From an uncultured Oscillospiraceae bacterium (GTDB taxonomy: Bacteria > Bacillota > Clostridia > Oscillospirales > Oscillospiraceae), in assembly GCA_947626265.1 (NCBI GenBank), contig CANQRM010000014.1:21242-85241 (forward strand): a DNA stretch of 64,000 bases, given 5' to 3'. The stretch's first letter is position 1. Every line of letters starts with the position of its first letter. Positions 56,848-63,869 of this stretch are shown here, in pieces. Under the pieces are notes generated by a model. That model saw only the letters and a list, made by a program, of their open reading frames with translations, was not told the origin of the DNA and did no database searches. Both the position numbers and the translations under genes were made by a program.

Positions 56848-57434
56848 CAGAGCACGCCTTTCGTAGAGGGCACCGCGCCGGCGCCGGCCGGGTCGATGCT
56901 CACGGCCTGGGCCATGGCCCGGCCAAAGCCCTTGAAGGCGGCCTCCAGGATGTGGTGGGTGTTGGTCCCGTCCAGCTGCCGCATGTGCAGCGTGACGTTG
57001 GCAGAGCGGGTGAAGGCGGTGAAAAACTCCTCCGCCAGCTCCGTGTCAAAATCGCCCTCCCGGGGGCTGGGAAGCTGGAACTGCCAGCGCAGACAGCTCC
57101 GGCCGGAGATGTCCGCCGCGCAGAGCACCAGCGCCTCGTCCATGGGCAGCAGGATGTGGCCGTAGCGGCAGATGCCTCTCTTGTCGCCCAGCGCCTGGGC
57201 AAAGGCCGCGCCAAGGGCGATGCCTATGTCCTCGGTGGTGTGGTGGCCGTCCACATAGGTGTCGCCCTCGCATGCCACGGCCAGGTCGAACCGGCCGTGG
57301 GCGGCGAACAGGGTCAGCATGTGGTCCAAAAAGCCGATGCCGGTGCGGATCTCGGCCTTGCCCGTGCCGTCCAGGCACAGGGACAGGCGGATGTCGGTCT
57401 CGGCGGTCTTACGTTCTATATCGGCAATGCGCAT
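56847..57434 (-). CDS. hisB: Imidazoleglycerol-phosphate dehydratase
   Basis: A 195-residue Mn-dependent dehydratase. The metal motifs [14 protein letters not shown] and the [18 protein letters not shown] segment ([12 protein letters not shown]) are present, and [13 protein letters not shown] is at about 33-45. It lacks a phosphatase domain, fitting the separate HisK. It is two bases after hisC. Confidence 0.96.
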   Translation of the reverse strand: MRIADIERKTAETDIRLSLCLDGTGKAEIRTGIGFLDHMLTLFAAHGRFDLAVACEGDTYVDGHHTTEDIGIALGAAFAQALGDKRGICRYGHILLPMDEALVLCAADISGRSCLRWQFQLPSPREGDFDTELAEEFFTAFTRSANVTLHMRQLDGTNTHHILEAAFKGFGRAMAQAVSIDPAGAGAVPSTKGVL

Positions 57435-57436
57435 AG

Positions 57437-58507
57437 TCAGGCACTCCTTTCGTCGTTCAGTATGGTTTTCATCGCGGCCAGCAGCGCGTCCATCTGCTCC
57501 CGGCTGCCGATGGTGATGCGAAGCCAGTCCCGGATACGGGGTTTGTCGAACCAGCGGACCAGAACGCCCCGGTCCTTCAGCGCTCTGTACAGCGCCTGGC
57601 CTGCCGCGGCGGGATGGGCCGCAAAGAGGAAGTTTGCCTTGGAGGGGAGCACCCGGAAGCCCATATCCTCCAGGGCCCTGGCGGTATACGCCCGGTTCTC
57701 CGCGACCCGGCGGCAGTTTTCCAGGGTGTAGTCCTGGGAGGCGATGGCGGCCATGCCGGCGGCCTGGGTCATGCGGTTGACGTTGTAGGGATTGGTGGAG
57801 AACTTGACGGTGTTGAGGTCGCCGATCAGGGCCGCGTTCCCCAGCGCGAAGCCCAGCCGGGCCCCGGCCAGGGAGCGGGACTTGGAAAAAGTCTGCACCA
57901 CCAGGAGATTATCATATTTTCCGATGAGCGGTACGCAGCTCTCGCCGCCGAAATCCACATACGCCTCGTCCACGATGACCACGTTGTCCGGATTGGAGAG
58001 AAGGATCTTCTCGATGTCCGCCGGGGCGAGGGCCATACCGGTGGGGGCGTTGGGGTTGGCCAGGACGATGTTTTCGTGCAGGCCGCAGTAATCCGCCGGG
58101 TCCAGGGAGAAGTCCTCCCGGAGAGGAAGAATGTGGGCCGGCGTGCAGGTCACAGCGGCGAACACGGGATAGAAGCCGTAGGTGATGTCCGCGAAGGCCA
58201 TGGGGCGGGCGCTGCCGCAAAAGGCGGTGAAGGCAAAATACAGCGCCTCATCCGAGCCGTTGACCGGCAGGATGTTCTCCGGGGCAAGGCCGTAGAGCGC
58301 CGCCGCTGCGGCCCGAAGCCGGGTGCAGTCCGGGTCGCAGTAGAGATTGAGCTTTCCCGCCTCCGCCGCCACGGCCTGAAGCACCGCCGGGGCCGGGGGG
58401 AAGGGGGACTCGTTGGTGTTCAGCTTCACATACTTCATGTCCCGGGGCTGCTCGCCGGGCACATAGGGGTCCAGGGCGGCAAGCCTTTCGCTGGAAAACC
58501 GGCTCAT
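57437..58507 (-). CDS. hisC: Histidinol-phosphate aminotransferase
   Basis: A 356-residue PLP-dependent class I/II aminotransferase. The PLP lysine lies in [13 protein letters not shown], with [10 protein letters not shown] and [12 protein letters not shown] as substrate and cofactor contacts. The start [13 protein letters not shown] is typical. It overlaps hisD by four bases. Confidence 0.95.
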   Translation of the reverse strand: MSRFSSERLAALDPYVPGEQPRDMKYVKLNTNESPFPPAPAVLQAVAAEAGKLNLYCDPDCTRLRAAAAALYGLAPENILPVNGSDEALYFAFTAFCGSARPMAFADITYGFYPVFAAVTCTPAHILPLREDFSLDPADYCGLHENIVLANPNAPTGMALAPADIEKILLSNPDNVVIVDEAYVDFGGESCVPLIGKYDNLLVVQTFSKSRSLAGARLGFALGNAALIGDLNTVKFSTNPYNVNRMTQAAGMAAIASQDYTLENCRRVAENRAYTARALEDMGFRVLPSKANFLFAAHPAAAGQALYRALKDRGVLVRWFDKPRIRDWLRITIGSREQMDALLAAMKTILNDERSA

Positions 58508-59787
58508 GATACGACCTCCTTGTCAAACCGCACCAGGGCGGAGCGGGCATGTGCCTCCAGACCCTCCGACCGGGCAAACAGCGCGATGTCGCCGCTGACG
58601 GCGGCGAGGGCATCCCTGGTGAAGCGGGTGTATTGCGTCCGCTTTACGAAATCCTCCACGCCCAGGGGGCTGGAGAACCGGGCCGCGCCGCAGGTGGGCA
58701 GCGTGTGGTTCGGCCCCGCGAGATAGTCCCCCAGTGCTTCGGGGGCATATTTGCCCAGGAACACCGAACCTGCGTTCTGCACCAGCTCCAGCAGGGGCAT
58801 GGGATCGTCCACACACAGCTCCAGATGCTCCGGAGCCAGGGCGTTGGCGGCCTGGACCGCCCCGGCCAGGTCGTCCGTGACGATGATCTTTCCGTTCGTC
58901 TCCACGGACGCGCGCGCGATATCCTCCCGGGGCAGGAGGGCCAGCTGCCGGTCCACCTCCGCGCTGACGGCCCGGGCCAGCGCCTCGCTGTCGGTGACGA
59001 GCACGGCGGAGGCCAGCACGTCGTGCTCCGCCTGGCTGAGAAGGTCCGCTGCCACCACGGCGGGGTCGTTGGTGCCGTCCGCCACCACCAGGATCTCGCT
59101 GGGGCCGGCGATCATGTCGATGTCCACCCGGCCGAACACCTGCCGCTTGGCCTCGGCCACATAGGCGCTGCCGGGTCCCACGATCTTGTCCACTCTGGGA
59201 ACGCTCTCGGTGCCGTAGGCCAGGGCGGCCACGCCCTGGGCCCCGCCGGTGCGGAATATCCGGTCCACCCCGGCGAGCTTGGCCGCGGCAAGGATGGCGT
59301 CGGGCTGTTTCCCGTCCGGACCGGGCGGGGAGATCATCACAAGCTCCCTGCATCCGGCGATCTTGGCCGGGATGGCGGTCATCAGCACGGTGGAGGGATA
59401 GGCCGCCGTGCGGCCGGGCACACAAAGCCCCACCCGCTCGATGGCCGTGACCTTCACGCCCAGCACCGAGCCGTCTGCCCGGTCCAGCTGAAAGCCCCGG
59501 GGCAGCTGATGGATGTGAAAGGCCCGGATATTCTCCGCGGCCCGCTCCAGGACCCGGATGAGGGCCAGGTCCACCCGGCTGTACGCCTGGTCGATCTCCT
59601 CCCGGGACACCTCCAGCGCCTGCAGCTCCGCCCCGTCAAACCGGCGGGCATAATCCAGCAGCGCCGCGTCGCCTCTTTCAGCCACGTCGGCGATGATGGC
59701 CTGCACCGCCTCCGACACGCCGGAGGTCTCCACGGTGCGGATGAGAAGGTCCTCCAGAGGGACCTGACCGTAGAGGTATATCTTCAT
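58504..59787 (-). CDS. hisD: Histidinol dehydrogenase
   Basis: A 427-residue zinc- and NAD-dependent enzyme for the last two steps of histidine synthesis. Motifs include GLCVPGRTAAYPSTVLM, RTGGAQGVAALAYG, AGPSEILVVAD and the zinc/catalytic region GPNHTLPTCGAARF. The open frame extends to 60147 but ATG 59787 overlaps the hisG stop with GGAGT ahead, and starts the conserved chain. Confidence 0.96.
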   Translation of the reverse strand: MKIYLYGQVPLEDLLIRTVETSGVSEAVQAIIADVAERGDAALLDYARRFDGAELQALEVSREEIDQAYSRVDLALIRVLERAAENIRAFHIHQLPRGFQLDRADGSVLGVKVTAIERVGLCVPGRTAAYPSTVLMTAIPAKIAGCRELVMISPPGPDGKQPDAILAAAKLAGVDRIFRTGGAQGVAALAYGTESVPRVDKIVGPGSAYVAEAKRQVFGRVDIDMIAGPSEILVVADGTNDPAVVAADLLSQAEHDVLASAVLVTDSEALARAVSAEVDRQLALLPREDIARASVETNGKIIVTDDLAGAVQAANALAPEHLELCVDDPMPLLELVQNAGSVFLGKYAPEALGDYLAGPNHTLPTCGAARFSSPLGVEDFVKRTQYTRFTRDALAAVSGDIALFARSEGLEAHARSALVRFDKEVVS

Positions 59788-60431
59788 TTGCTGCACTCCT
59801 GTTCTCTGATCGCCGCGATGCGCCGGCACAGGGTGTCGATGCGCTCGCCCACGAATTTGAAACGGGCCTTGTTGGCGATGAGTCTGGCGCTGATGGGGGC
59901 CACCTCCGCCAGGGGCGCCAAGCCGTTTTCCAGCAGGGTCTTGCCCGTCTCCACGATATCCACGATCACGTCCGAGAGCCCCACGATGGGGGCCAGCTCG
60001 ATGGAGCCGTTCAGGTGGATGATGTCGATGGGACGGCTCTGGGCGGCGTAATAGTCCCGGGTGATGTTGGGGAATTTCGTCGCCACCCGCAGCGTGCGGG
60101 CGCCGTCGTCCCGGAACCCGGCAAAGCCCGCCACGCACATGCGGCACCGGCCAAGCCCCAGGTCCAGCAGCTCATATACGTCGGGCGTATATTCCATCAG
60201 GATGTCCTTGCCGGCCACGCCGATGTCCGCCGCGCCCCGTTCCACATATATCGCCACGTCCGAGGGCTTGGCCCAGAAATATCGGACCGCGGCGGCCTCA
60301 TTTTCAAAGATCAGCTTCCGATTGGGCTCCAGCAGCGCCGGACAGTCATAGCCGGCGGCCTGGAACAGCTCATATACCTTTTCTCCCAGACGCCCCTTCG
60401 GCAGGGCGATATTCAGCGTTTCCATGGTCAT
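59784..60431 (-). CDS. hisG: ATP phosphoribosyltransferase, short form
   Basis: A 215-residue catalytic subunit for the first step of histidine synthesis. It starts TLNIALPKGRLGEKVYELF and has the PRPP loop DIIVDIVETGKTLLENGL-like segment. It lacks the C-terminal regulatory domain of long HisG, so it needs HisZ, which is encoded just upstream. The start ATG 60431 overlaps the hisZ stop; AAGGAG lies five bases before it. Confidence 0.95.
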   Translation of the reverse strand: MTMETLNIALPKGRLGEKVYELFQAAGYDCPALLEPNRKLIFENEAAAVRYFWAKPSDVAIYVERGAADIGVAGKDILMEYTPDVYELLDLGLGRCRMCVAGFAGFRDDGARTLRVATKFPNITRDYYAAQSRPIDIIHLNGSIELAPIVGLSDVIVDIVETGKTLLENGLAPLAEVAPISARLIANKARFKFVGERIDTLCRRIAAIREQECSK

Positions 60432-61522
60432 GTCATCTCCTTGCCGTCCGGGCGGATGCACCGGCCATAGGTGACGGCGGTCCCCCCGGCCAGCTGGGCC
60501 CGCACGGTCCTGCCCTGGGCGATCTCCGCCTGGACGGCGGCGATCACGGCGGCCGGGTCGTCGCCGGGGCCGTATACCAGAAGCGTGTCCACGTCCTGGG
60601 CGGCGGGCTGGGCCAGGAACCGCTCCAGCTCATTCAGATACACCGCGAAACCGATCGCCCCGCCCCGCTTGCCCATCCGGTGGATGAGACTGTCGTAGCG
60701 CCCTCCGGTCAGCACCGGCGCCGCCACGCCATCCACATAGCCCCGGAAGAGCAGACCGTTATAATAGTCCGTGTCGTTGATGAGCGACAGATCAACGGTC
60801 GCGTTATACGGTCCGAACAGCGTCAGCAGTCCGGTGAGCTGATCCAGCTCCACGGCGGCCTGCTTTGCGGCGGGGGGCAATGGCAGGGCGAGCAGCTTCT
60901 TCACCGCGGACCGGGCCGGGCCGGAGAGACGGCAGAGCCGCTCCAGAAGCGCGGCGTCTGCCGCGTCCACGCCGGCCCCGGCGCAGACCGAGGCCAGACC
61001 GTGGGCGTTTTTCGCCTCAAAGGCGGCCAGGATCGCCTCCGCGGCCCCGGCGGGCACTGCCAGCGTGTCCAGCACGCCGGTCAGGATGCCCATGTGGGAC
61101 AGCTCCAGTACATACCGGGGGCTGACCGCCTCCAGGGACCGGGCCGCCAGCATCAGCACCTCTCCCATGGCGTACAGGTCCACCGCTCCCAGCATCTCCA
61201 GGCCGGCCTGCATGATCTCCTGAAAGCCGCTGCCCCCGCGGGGCACCCGGTATACGTTCTCCGTGTACCAGACCTTCCTGGTGCGGTCGTCGTCCCGGGT
61301 GTTGTTGATGATGGACAGGGTGATGTCCGGCTTCAGGGCCATGAGACGGCCGTTGGTGTCGCTGAAGGTCAGGATGTGGGGGCTGGTGAGAAAGCGCTTG
61401 TTGCGGGCGTACAGGTCATACTCCTCAAACTTGCTGACCCGGTAATGTTTGAAGCCGTAGCGCTGGTAGAGCGCCCGCAGCTGGGCGGCCAGTTGCTCGG
61501 CGGGAGGGATCGTACCGGTCAT
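60428..61522 (-). CDS. hisZ: ATP phosphoribosyltransferase regulatory subunit
   Basis: A 364-residue HisRS paralogue that binds short HisG and mediates histidine feedback. It has the class II synthetase fold with motif-2-like VWYTENVYRVPRGGSG, while the tRNA anticodon-binding domain is absent. ATG 61522 overlaps the yerC stop, with GGGAGG before it; the longer upstream frame is not used. Confidence 0.94.
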   Translation of the reverse strand: MTGTIPPAEQLAAQLRALYQRYGFKHYRVSKFEEYDLYARNKRFLTSPHILTFSDTNGRLMALKPDITLSIINNTRDDDRTRKVWYTENVYRVPRGGSGFQEIMQAGLEMLGAVDLYAMGEVLMLAARSLEAVSPRYVLELSHMGILTGVLDTLAVPAGAAEAILAAFEAKNAHGLASVCAGAGVDAADAALLERLCRLSGPARSAVKKLLALPLPPAAKQAAVELDQLTGLLTLFGPYNATVDLSLINDTDYYNGLLFRGYVDGVAAPVLTGGRYDSLIHRMGKRGGAIGFAVYLNELERFLAQPAAQDVDTLLVYGPGDDPAAVIAAVQAEIAQGRTVRAQLAGGTAVTYGRCIRPDGKEMT

Positions 61523-61818
61523 GTCATTTCCTCCCTGCCGGTCAGCCGGTCCAGGATGAGCGCATAGCCGCCCGCGCCGTAATCCAGACTGCGCTTGACC
61601 CGGCTGATGGTGGCGGAGCTGGCCCCGGTGCCGGAGGTGGTGCTCTGGTAGGACTGCCCATCCGCCAGCATGCGGGCCACGGCCAGCCGCTGGGCGATGG
61701 ACTGGATCTCCCGGACCGTGCAAAGATCCTCAAAATATTGATAGCATTCGTCCACGTTCCGCAGCACGAGAATGGAACGGAACAGCTGGTCGGTCTCCTC
61801 GTTTCTTGGCAGTGCCAT
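61519..61818 (-). CDS. YerC/YecD family TrpR-related regulator
   Basis: A 99-residue DNA-binding protein of the TrpR/YerC family. The helix-turn-helix lies around residues 45-75: RLAVARMLADGQSY then ASSATISRVKRSLDYG. The first half (LFRSILVLRNVDECYQYFED) is typical of YerC. It is the first gene of the his operon and overlaps hisZ by four bases. It probably represses the operon in response to histidine or a related metabolite, but the effector is not known. Confidence 0.93.
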   Translation of the reverse strand: MALPRNEETDQLFRSILVLRNVDECYQYFEDLCTVREIQSIAQRLAVARMLADGQSYQSTTSGTGASSATISRVKRSLDYGAGGYALILDRLTGREEMT

Positions 61819-61849
61819 AGCAAAACCTCCCCGTCACAGGTGCTTCATT

Positions 61850-61878
61850 ATACTATCACGCTAAAGCAATAAAGTCAA
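61850..61878 (-). promoter_or_regulatory. Promoter of the yerC-his operon
   Basis: TTGACT (61878-61873 on the minus strand) and TAGTAT (61855-61850) are 17 bases apart; a TATAAT (61852-61847) overlaps at 20 bases. The start of yerC is about 30 bases downstream. Repressor sites could overlap this region, but no clear palindrome is seen. Confidence 0.6.
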
Positions 61879-62022
61879 TAGCTGTTTGCCCGTCCCGCGG
61901 CCAAAACCAGCGGCCCGGTCATCGCGTGTTTTGTGCATCTTGACTTGTGAATTGTATTTTTAGGGAGACAGCAATGTGCTGTACTTTAATCGTCCAAAAC
62001 GGGCGGGAGGCAAGAATAGCCT
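61879..62022. other. Non-coding stretch before the peptide region
   Basis: Between the his promoter and the first small reading frame the DNA is moderately AT-rich and holds no long open frame. A 20-codon frame starting at 61975 with AGGGAGA ahead encodes only MCCTLIVQNGREARIAYGHH; it could be a small peptide or chance. Nothing else is recognised. Confidence 0.3.
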
Positions 62023-62178
62023 ATGGACATCATTGAATACACCCGCTTGCTGAACAGGTTCGGCAAGCGGCCCGAAAAAGCCATTGCACCGGATTTCGCA
62101 AAAGTCAAGTTTGACCGCGAAAACGTCAGGGCTCTTACATTGATGCGTTTCGGCCGGAATGATAAAATTATAAAGTAG
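62023..62178 (+). CDS. Possible small protein of 51 residues
   Basis: ATG 62023 to TAG 62178 encodes a basic peptide that begins MDIIEYTRLLNRFGKRPEKA and ends in Lys-Ile-Ile-Lys. GGGAGG lies about 13 bases before the ATG. No family is recognised. Its 3' part overlaps a promoter for the next gene, and the locus next to it carries a broken gene, so it may be a remnant rather than a functional gene. Confidence 0.25.
   Translation: MDIIEYTRLLNRFGKRPEKAIAPDFAKVKFDRENVRALTLMRFGRNDKIIK
62140..62168 (+). promoter_or_regulatory. Candidate promoter upstream of the response-regulator remnant and peptide genes
   Basis: TTGATG (62140-62145) and TAAAAT (62163-62168) with exactly 17 bases between. The transcript would start near 62175 and could run through the truncated receiver gene into the peptide cluster. 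Confidence 0.6.
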
Positions 62179-62230
62179 CTCGCAGGTAGTATTACATAAG
62201 CAATGGGCATCGCTATGGGAGGAATGGCAT

Positions 62231-62506
62231 ATGCGGATCGCCGTCTGCGATGACGACCCTGCGGAACAGGAACAATTTGATATGGCACTGCACGGATGGG
62301 ACCCGACCCGGAGCGCGGAGAAATATCTGAGCGGAGCGGACCTGTTGGGGGCCGCCCGGGAGACACCCCCCTTCGACATCGTGTTCCTGGATATCTACAT
62401 GCCCGGCGAAGGGGCCTGTGAGAGAGGACGCCATGAGCGTCTATTGGCGAAACGCGGCGGGCAGCGGCTGAACACGACCGGACGTAATAATTTTCCGCCG
62501 CTTTAG
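62231..62506 (+). pseudogene. Truncated response-regulator receiver domain (LytTR-type remnant)
   Basis: The frame gives 91 residues. The first 58 (MRIAVCDDDPAEQEQF to FDIVFLDIYMPGE) are a receiver domain with the acidic pocket (three consecutive Asp) and the phospho-acceptor Asp in FLDIYMP. After that the sequence changes to a basic, unrelated tail and ends; the rest of the receiver (including the conserved Lys) and any DNA-binding domain are missing. The start is typical of AgrA/LytTR regulators. GGGAGG lies before the ATG. It is probably a remnant of a two-component gene once tied to the peptide cluster. Confidence 0.7.
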
Positions 62507-62561
62507 CCCTTTTGCCCCGCTGAAACGTATAAAGAGACAGAAACCTGAAAGGAGAACCGTT

Positions 62562-62807
62562 ATGAATAACAACGAGAACAGGAAGACACCAGAGGAATTG
62601 ACGGAGGAGATGCTGGACGCAGTCTCTGGAGGGGACGGCGCGATCGATCAGGACCCCGCTATAGCGTGGGCAGTGCAGTTCGGGATGAATAATTGCATGC
62701 GCTGCACGCGCATGCTGACTGGCTCATGCTGTTATAGACGAGGCCCCGTGGACGTCTACGAGACCGGGATGGACGCCTCCGGGACCTGCCCCGGACTCAC
62801 GACATGA
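62562..62807 (+). CDS. Double-glycine leader peptide, four-cysteine type (peptide 1)
   Basis: An 81-residue peptide. The leader of 24 residues (MNNNENRKTPEELTEEMLDA then VSGG) has the acidic, Leu-containing pattern that ends in Gly-Gly, the cut site of C39-type ABC peptidases. The 57-residue core has NNCMRC, then a CC pair, and a Cys near the end, giving C-x2-C-x7-C with a later Cys. GAAAGGAGAA precedes the ATG. It shares its leader with peptides 2, 4 and 5. The product may be a bacteriocin or RiPP; activity is unknown. Confidence 0.75.
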   Translation: MNNNENRKTPEELTEEMLDAVSGGDGAIDQDPAIAWAVQFGMNNCMRCTRMLTGSCCYRRGPVDVYETGMDASGTCPGLTT

Positions 62808-62820
62808 AAGAGGTATCATC

Positions 62821-63066
62821 ATGGTCGAGAATGAGAACAAAAAGGAACTGGCCGACGAGGCCCTGGAGAAGGTCGCCGGGGGGCTTGAGCCCAGTGAAAA
62901 TTACAAAATGTTTGTTTTTAGGAAAGCTTTTGCAGACAATAATTGCTATGGATGCAGTATGGAAAGCAGCGACGTCTGTTTTTTATGGCTTGATGATAAA
63001 GAACTCTACAATATGTTCGGTGGGAATCCCAACGCGAAGTGTCAATATTTTAAGTCTATATTTTAG
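62821..63066 (+). CDS. Double-glycine leader peptide, four-cysteine type (peptide 2)
   Basis: An 81-residue peptide. The leader (21 residues, MVENENKKELADEALEKVAGG-like, ending AGG) precedes a 60-residue core with NNCYGCSMESSDVC and NPNAKCQYF: C-x2-C-x7-C-x20-C. The coding DNA is more AT-rich than the neighbouring chromosome. It is a close paralogue of peptide 5, also at the DNA level. GAAAGAGG lies before the ATG. A longer out-of-phase frame at 62804 is a shadow. Confidence 0.75.
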   Translation: MVENENKKELADEALEKVAGGLEPSENYKMFVFRKAFADNNCYGCSMESSDVCFLWLDDKELYNMFGGNPNAKCQYFKSIF

Positions 63067-63070
63067 TATG

Positions 63071-63090
63071 TAAGACCGGGCTGAAAGGAG
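63071..63090 (+). repeat. Duplicated intergenic segment, copy 1
   Basis: A 20-base block (TAAGACCGGG then CTGAAAGGAG) just after peptide 2, repeated with one mismatch at 63843-63862 after peptide 5. It contains the next gene's ribosome binding site and shows that peptide gene and spacer were duplicated together. Confidence 0.85.
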
Positions 63091-63097
63091 AACGAAC

Positions 63098-63331
63098 ATG
63101 GAGAAGAAAAAGATCGAGGAATTCGTGGAAAAGGCGAAGCAGGCCAAGAGCCCGGAGGAGATCGAGGCCGCCGCGAAGGAGTACGGCCTGGAACTGACGG
63201 CGGAGAAGGCGCAGGAGCTATTTGATAAGCTCAAGGCGTCCGCAGGCCGCGCGCTGTCCGACGATGAGATCGAGGCCGTGACGGGCGGCTCGATCCGTAA
63301 CCCCAGATTTGCGATGGCCGTTTACGTGTGA
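63098..63331 (+). CDS. Nif11-like leader peptide with a 13-residue core (peptide 3)
   Basis: A 77-residue protein. Residues 1-64 form a Nif11-type leader: helical and charged, with SPEEIEAAAKEYGLELT, then ALSDDEIEAVTGG ending in Gly-Gly. The core is only SIRNPRFAMAVYV, without Cys, Ser or Thr clusters apart from the first Ser. Nif11 leaders are known from RiPP precursors. It sits within the double-glycine cluster; AAAGGAG precedes the ATG. A core this short may be a linear or backbone-modified peptide, or the protein may be a chaperone-like leader. Confidence 0.75.
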   Translation: MEKKKIEEFVEKAKQAKSPEEIEAAAKEYGLELTAEKAQELFDKLKASAGRALSDDEIEAVTGGSIRNPRFAMAVYV

Positions 63332-63363
63332 GCCCCGATATCGTGGGCGGAAAGGAGACTGCT

Positions 63364-63579
63364 ATGAACGAGAACAAAATGAGCAATGAAGAGCTGGCCG
63401 ACGAGGCGCTGGCCGCCGTGACCGGCGGTGCTGGAAGGCAGAGCCAGGGCGCCATGTGTCCGAAATGCCAAAGACACATCCTGCTCGGGCAGGCTGAGAG
63501 GCGCGATGGCCATTACTATTGCCCCTACTGCCCCGCAATAGAACTGCCGTCGCTGGAATATCAGGAGGTATCAAAATGA
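63364..63579 (+). CDS. Double-glycine leader peptide with a zinc-ribbon-like core (peptide 4)
   Basis: A 71-residue peptide. The 22-residue leader (MNENKMSNEELADEALAAVT then GG) matches the others. The 49-residue core has CPKC, 17 residues, then CPYC, as in a zinc ribbon, and ends in a Glu-rich tail. AAAGGAG precedes ATG 63364; the upstream start at 63328 is not favoured. The stop overlaps the next ATG, so it is translationally coupled to peptide 5. Confidence 0.75.
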   Translation: MNENKMSNEELADEALAAVTGGAGRQSQGAMCPKCQRHILLGQAERRDGHYYCPYCPAIELPSLEYQEVSK

Positions 63580-63845
63580 ATGACAACGAGAACAAAAAGA
63601 GCCTTGAAGCCCTGCCCGACGAGGTCCTTGAAAGGGTGTCCGGGGGTACTGTCTATTATAATGACCGCGGTTACGTAGACACTGAAGGACCCAAAATGCT
63701 TGCTTATGTGCAAGATTTTGCGCGCAGAAATTGCTGGGGCTGCAGTATGGACAGCGCCAACTGTATATTAGACCTTAGCGATAAAGAGATCTACACTATG
63801 TTCAGCGGAAATCCCAACGCGATGTGTCAATTTTATAGTGTATAA
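63576..63845 (+). CDS. Double-glycine leader peptide, four-cysteine type (peptide 5)
   Basis: An 89-residue peptide. The 24-residue leader ends DEVLERVSGG. The 65-residue core has NCWGCSMDSANC and NPNAMCQFY: C-x2-C-x6-C-x20-C, closely matching peptide 2. A stretch of about 50 bases near its 3' end is nearly the same as in peptide 2, so the duplication is recent. ATG 63576 overlaps the previous stop, with AGGAGG ahead. Confidence 0.75.
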   Translation: MNDNENKKSLEALPDEVLERVSGGTVYYNDRGYVDTEGPKMLAYVQDFARRNCWGCSMDSANCILDLSDKEIYTMFSGNPNAMCQFYSV

Positions 63846-63862
63846 GACCGGGCCGAAAGGAG
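63843..63862 (+). repeat. Duplicated intergenic segment, copy 2
   Basis: A 20-base block identical to 63071-63090 except for one base, placed after peptide 5 and holding the ribosome binding site of the next gene. Confidence 0.85.
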
Positions 63863-63869
63863 ATATGAC

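Noticed and set aside
58523..60051. Several long frames on both strands across hisD/hisG
   Set aside because: All are overlapped by his genes with conserved motifs and coupled starts; the alternatives are low-complexity Arg/Gly-rich products.
62440..62520. GCGGCGG/CCGCCGC pairing before the peptide genes as an attenuator
   Set aside because: The two arms are about 40 bases apart, and only a broken T-run follows; it is too weak to claim as a terminator.
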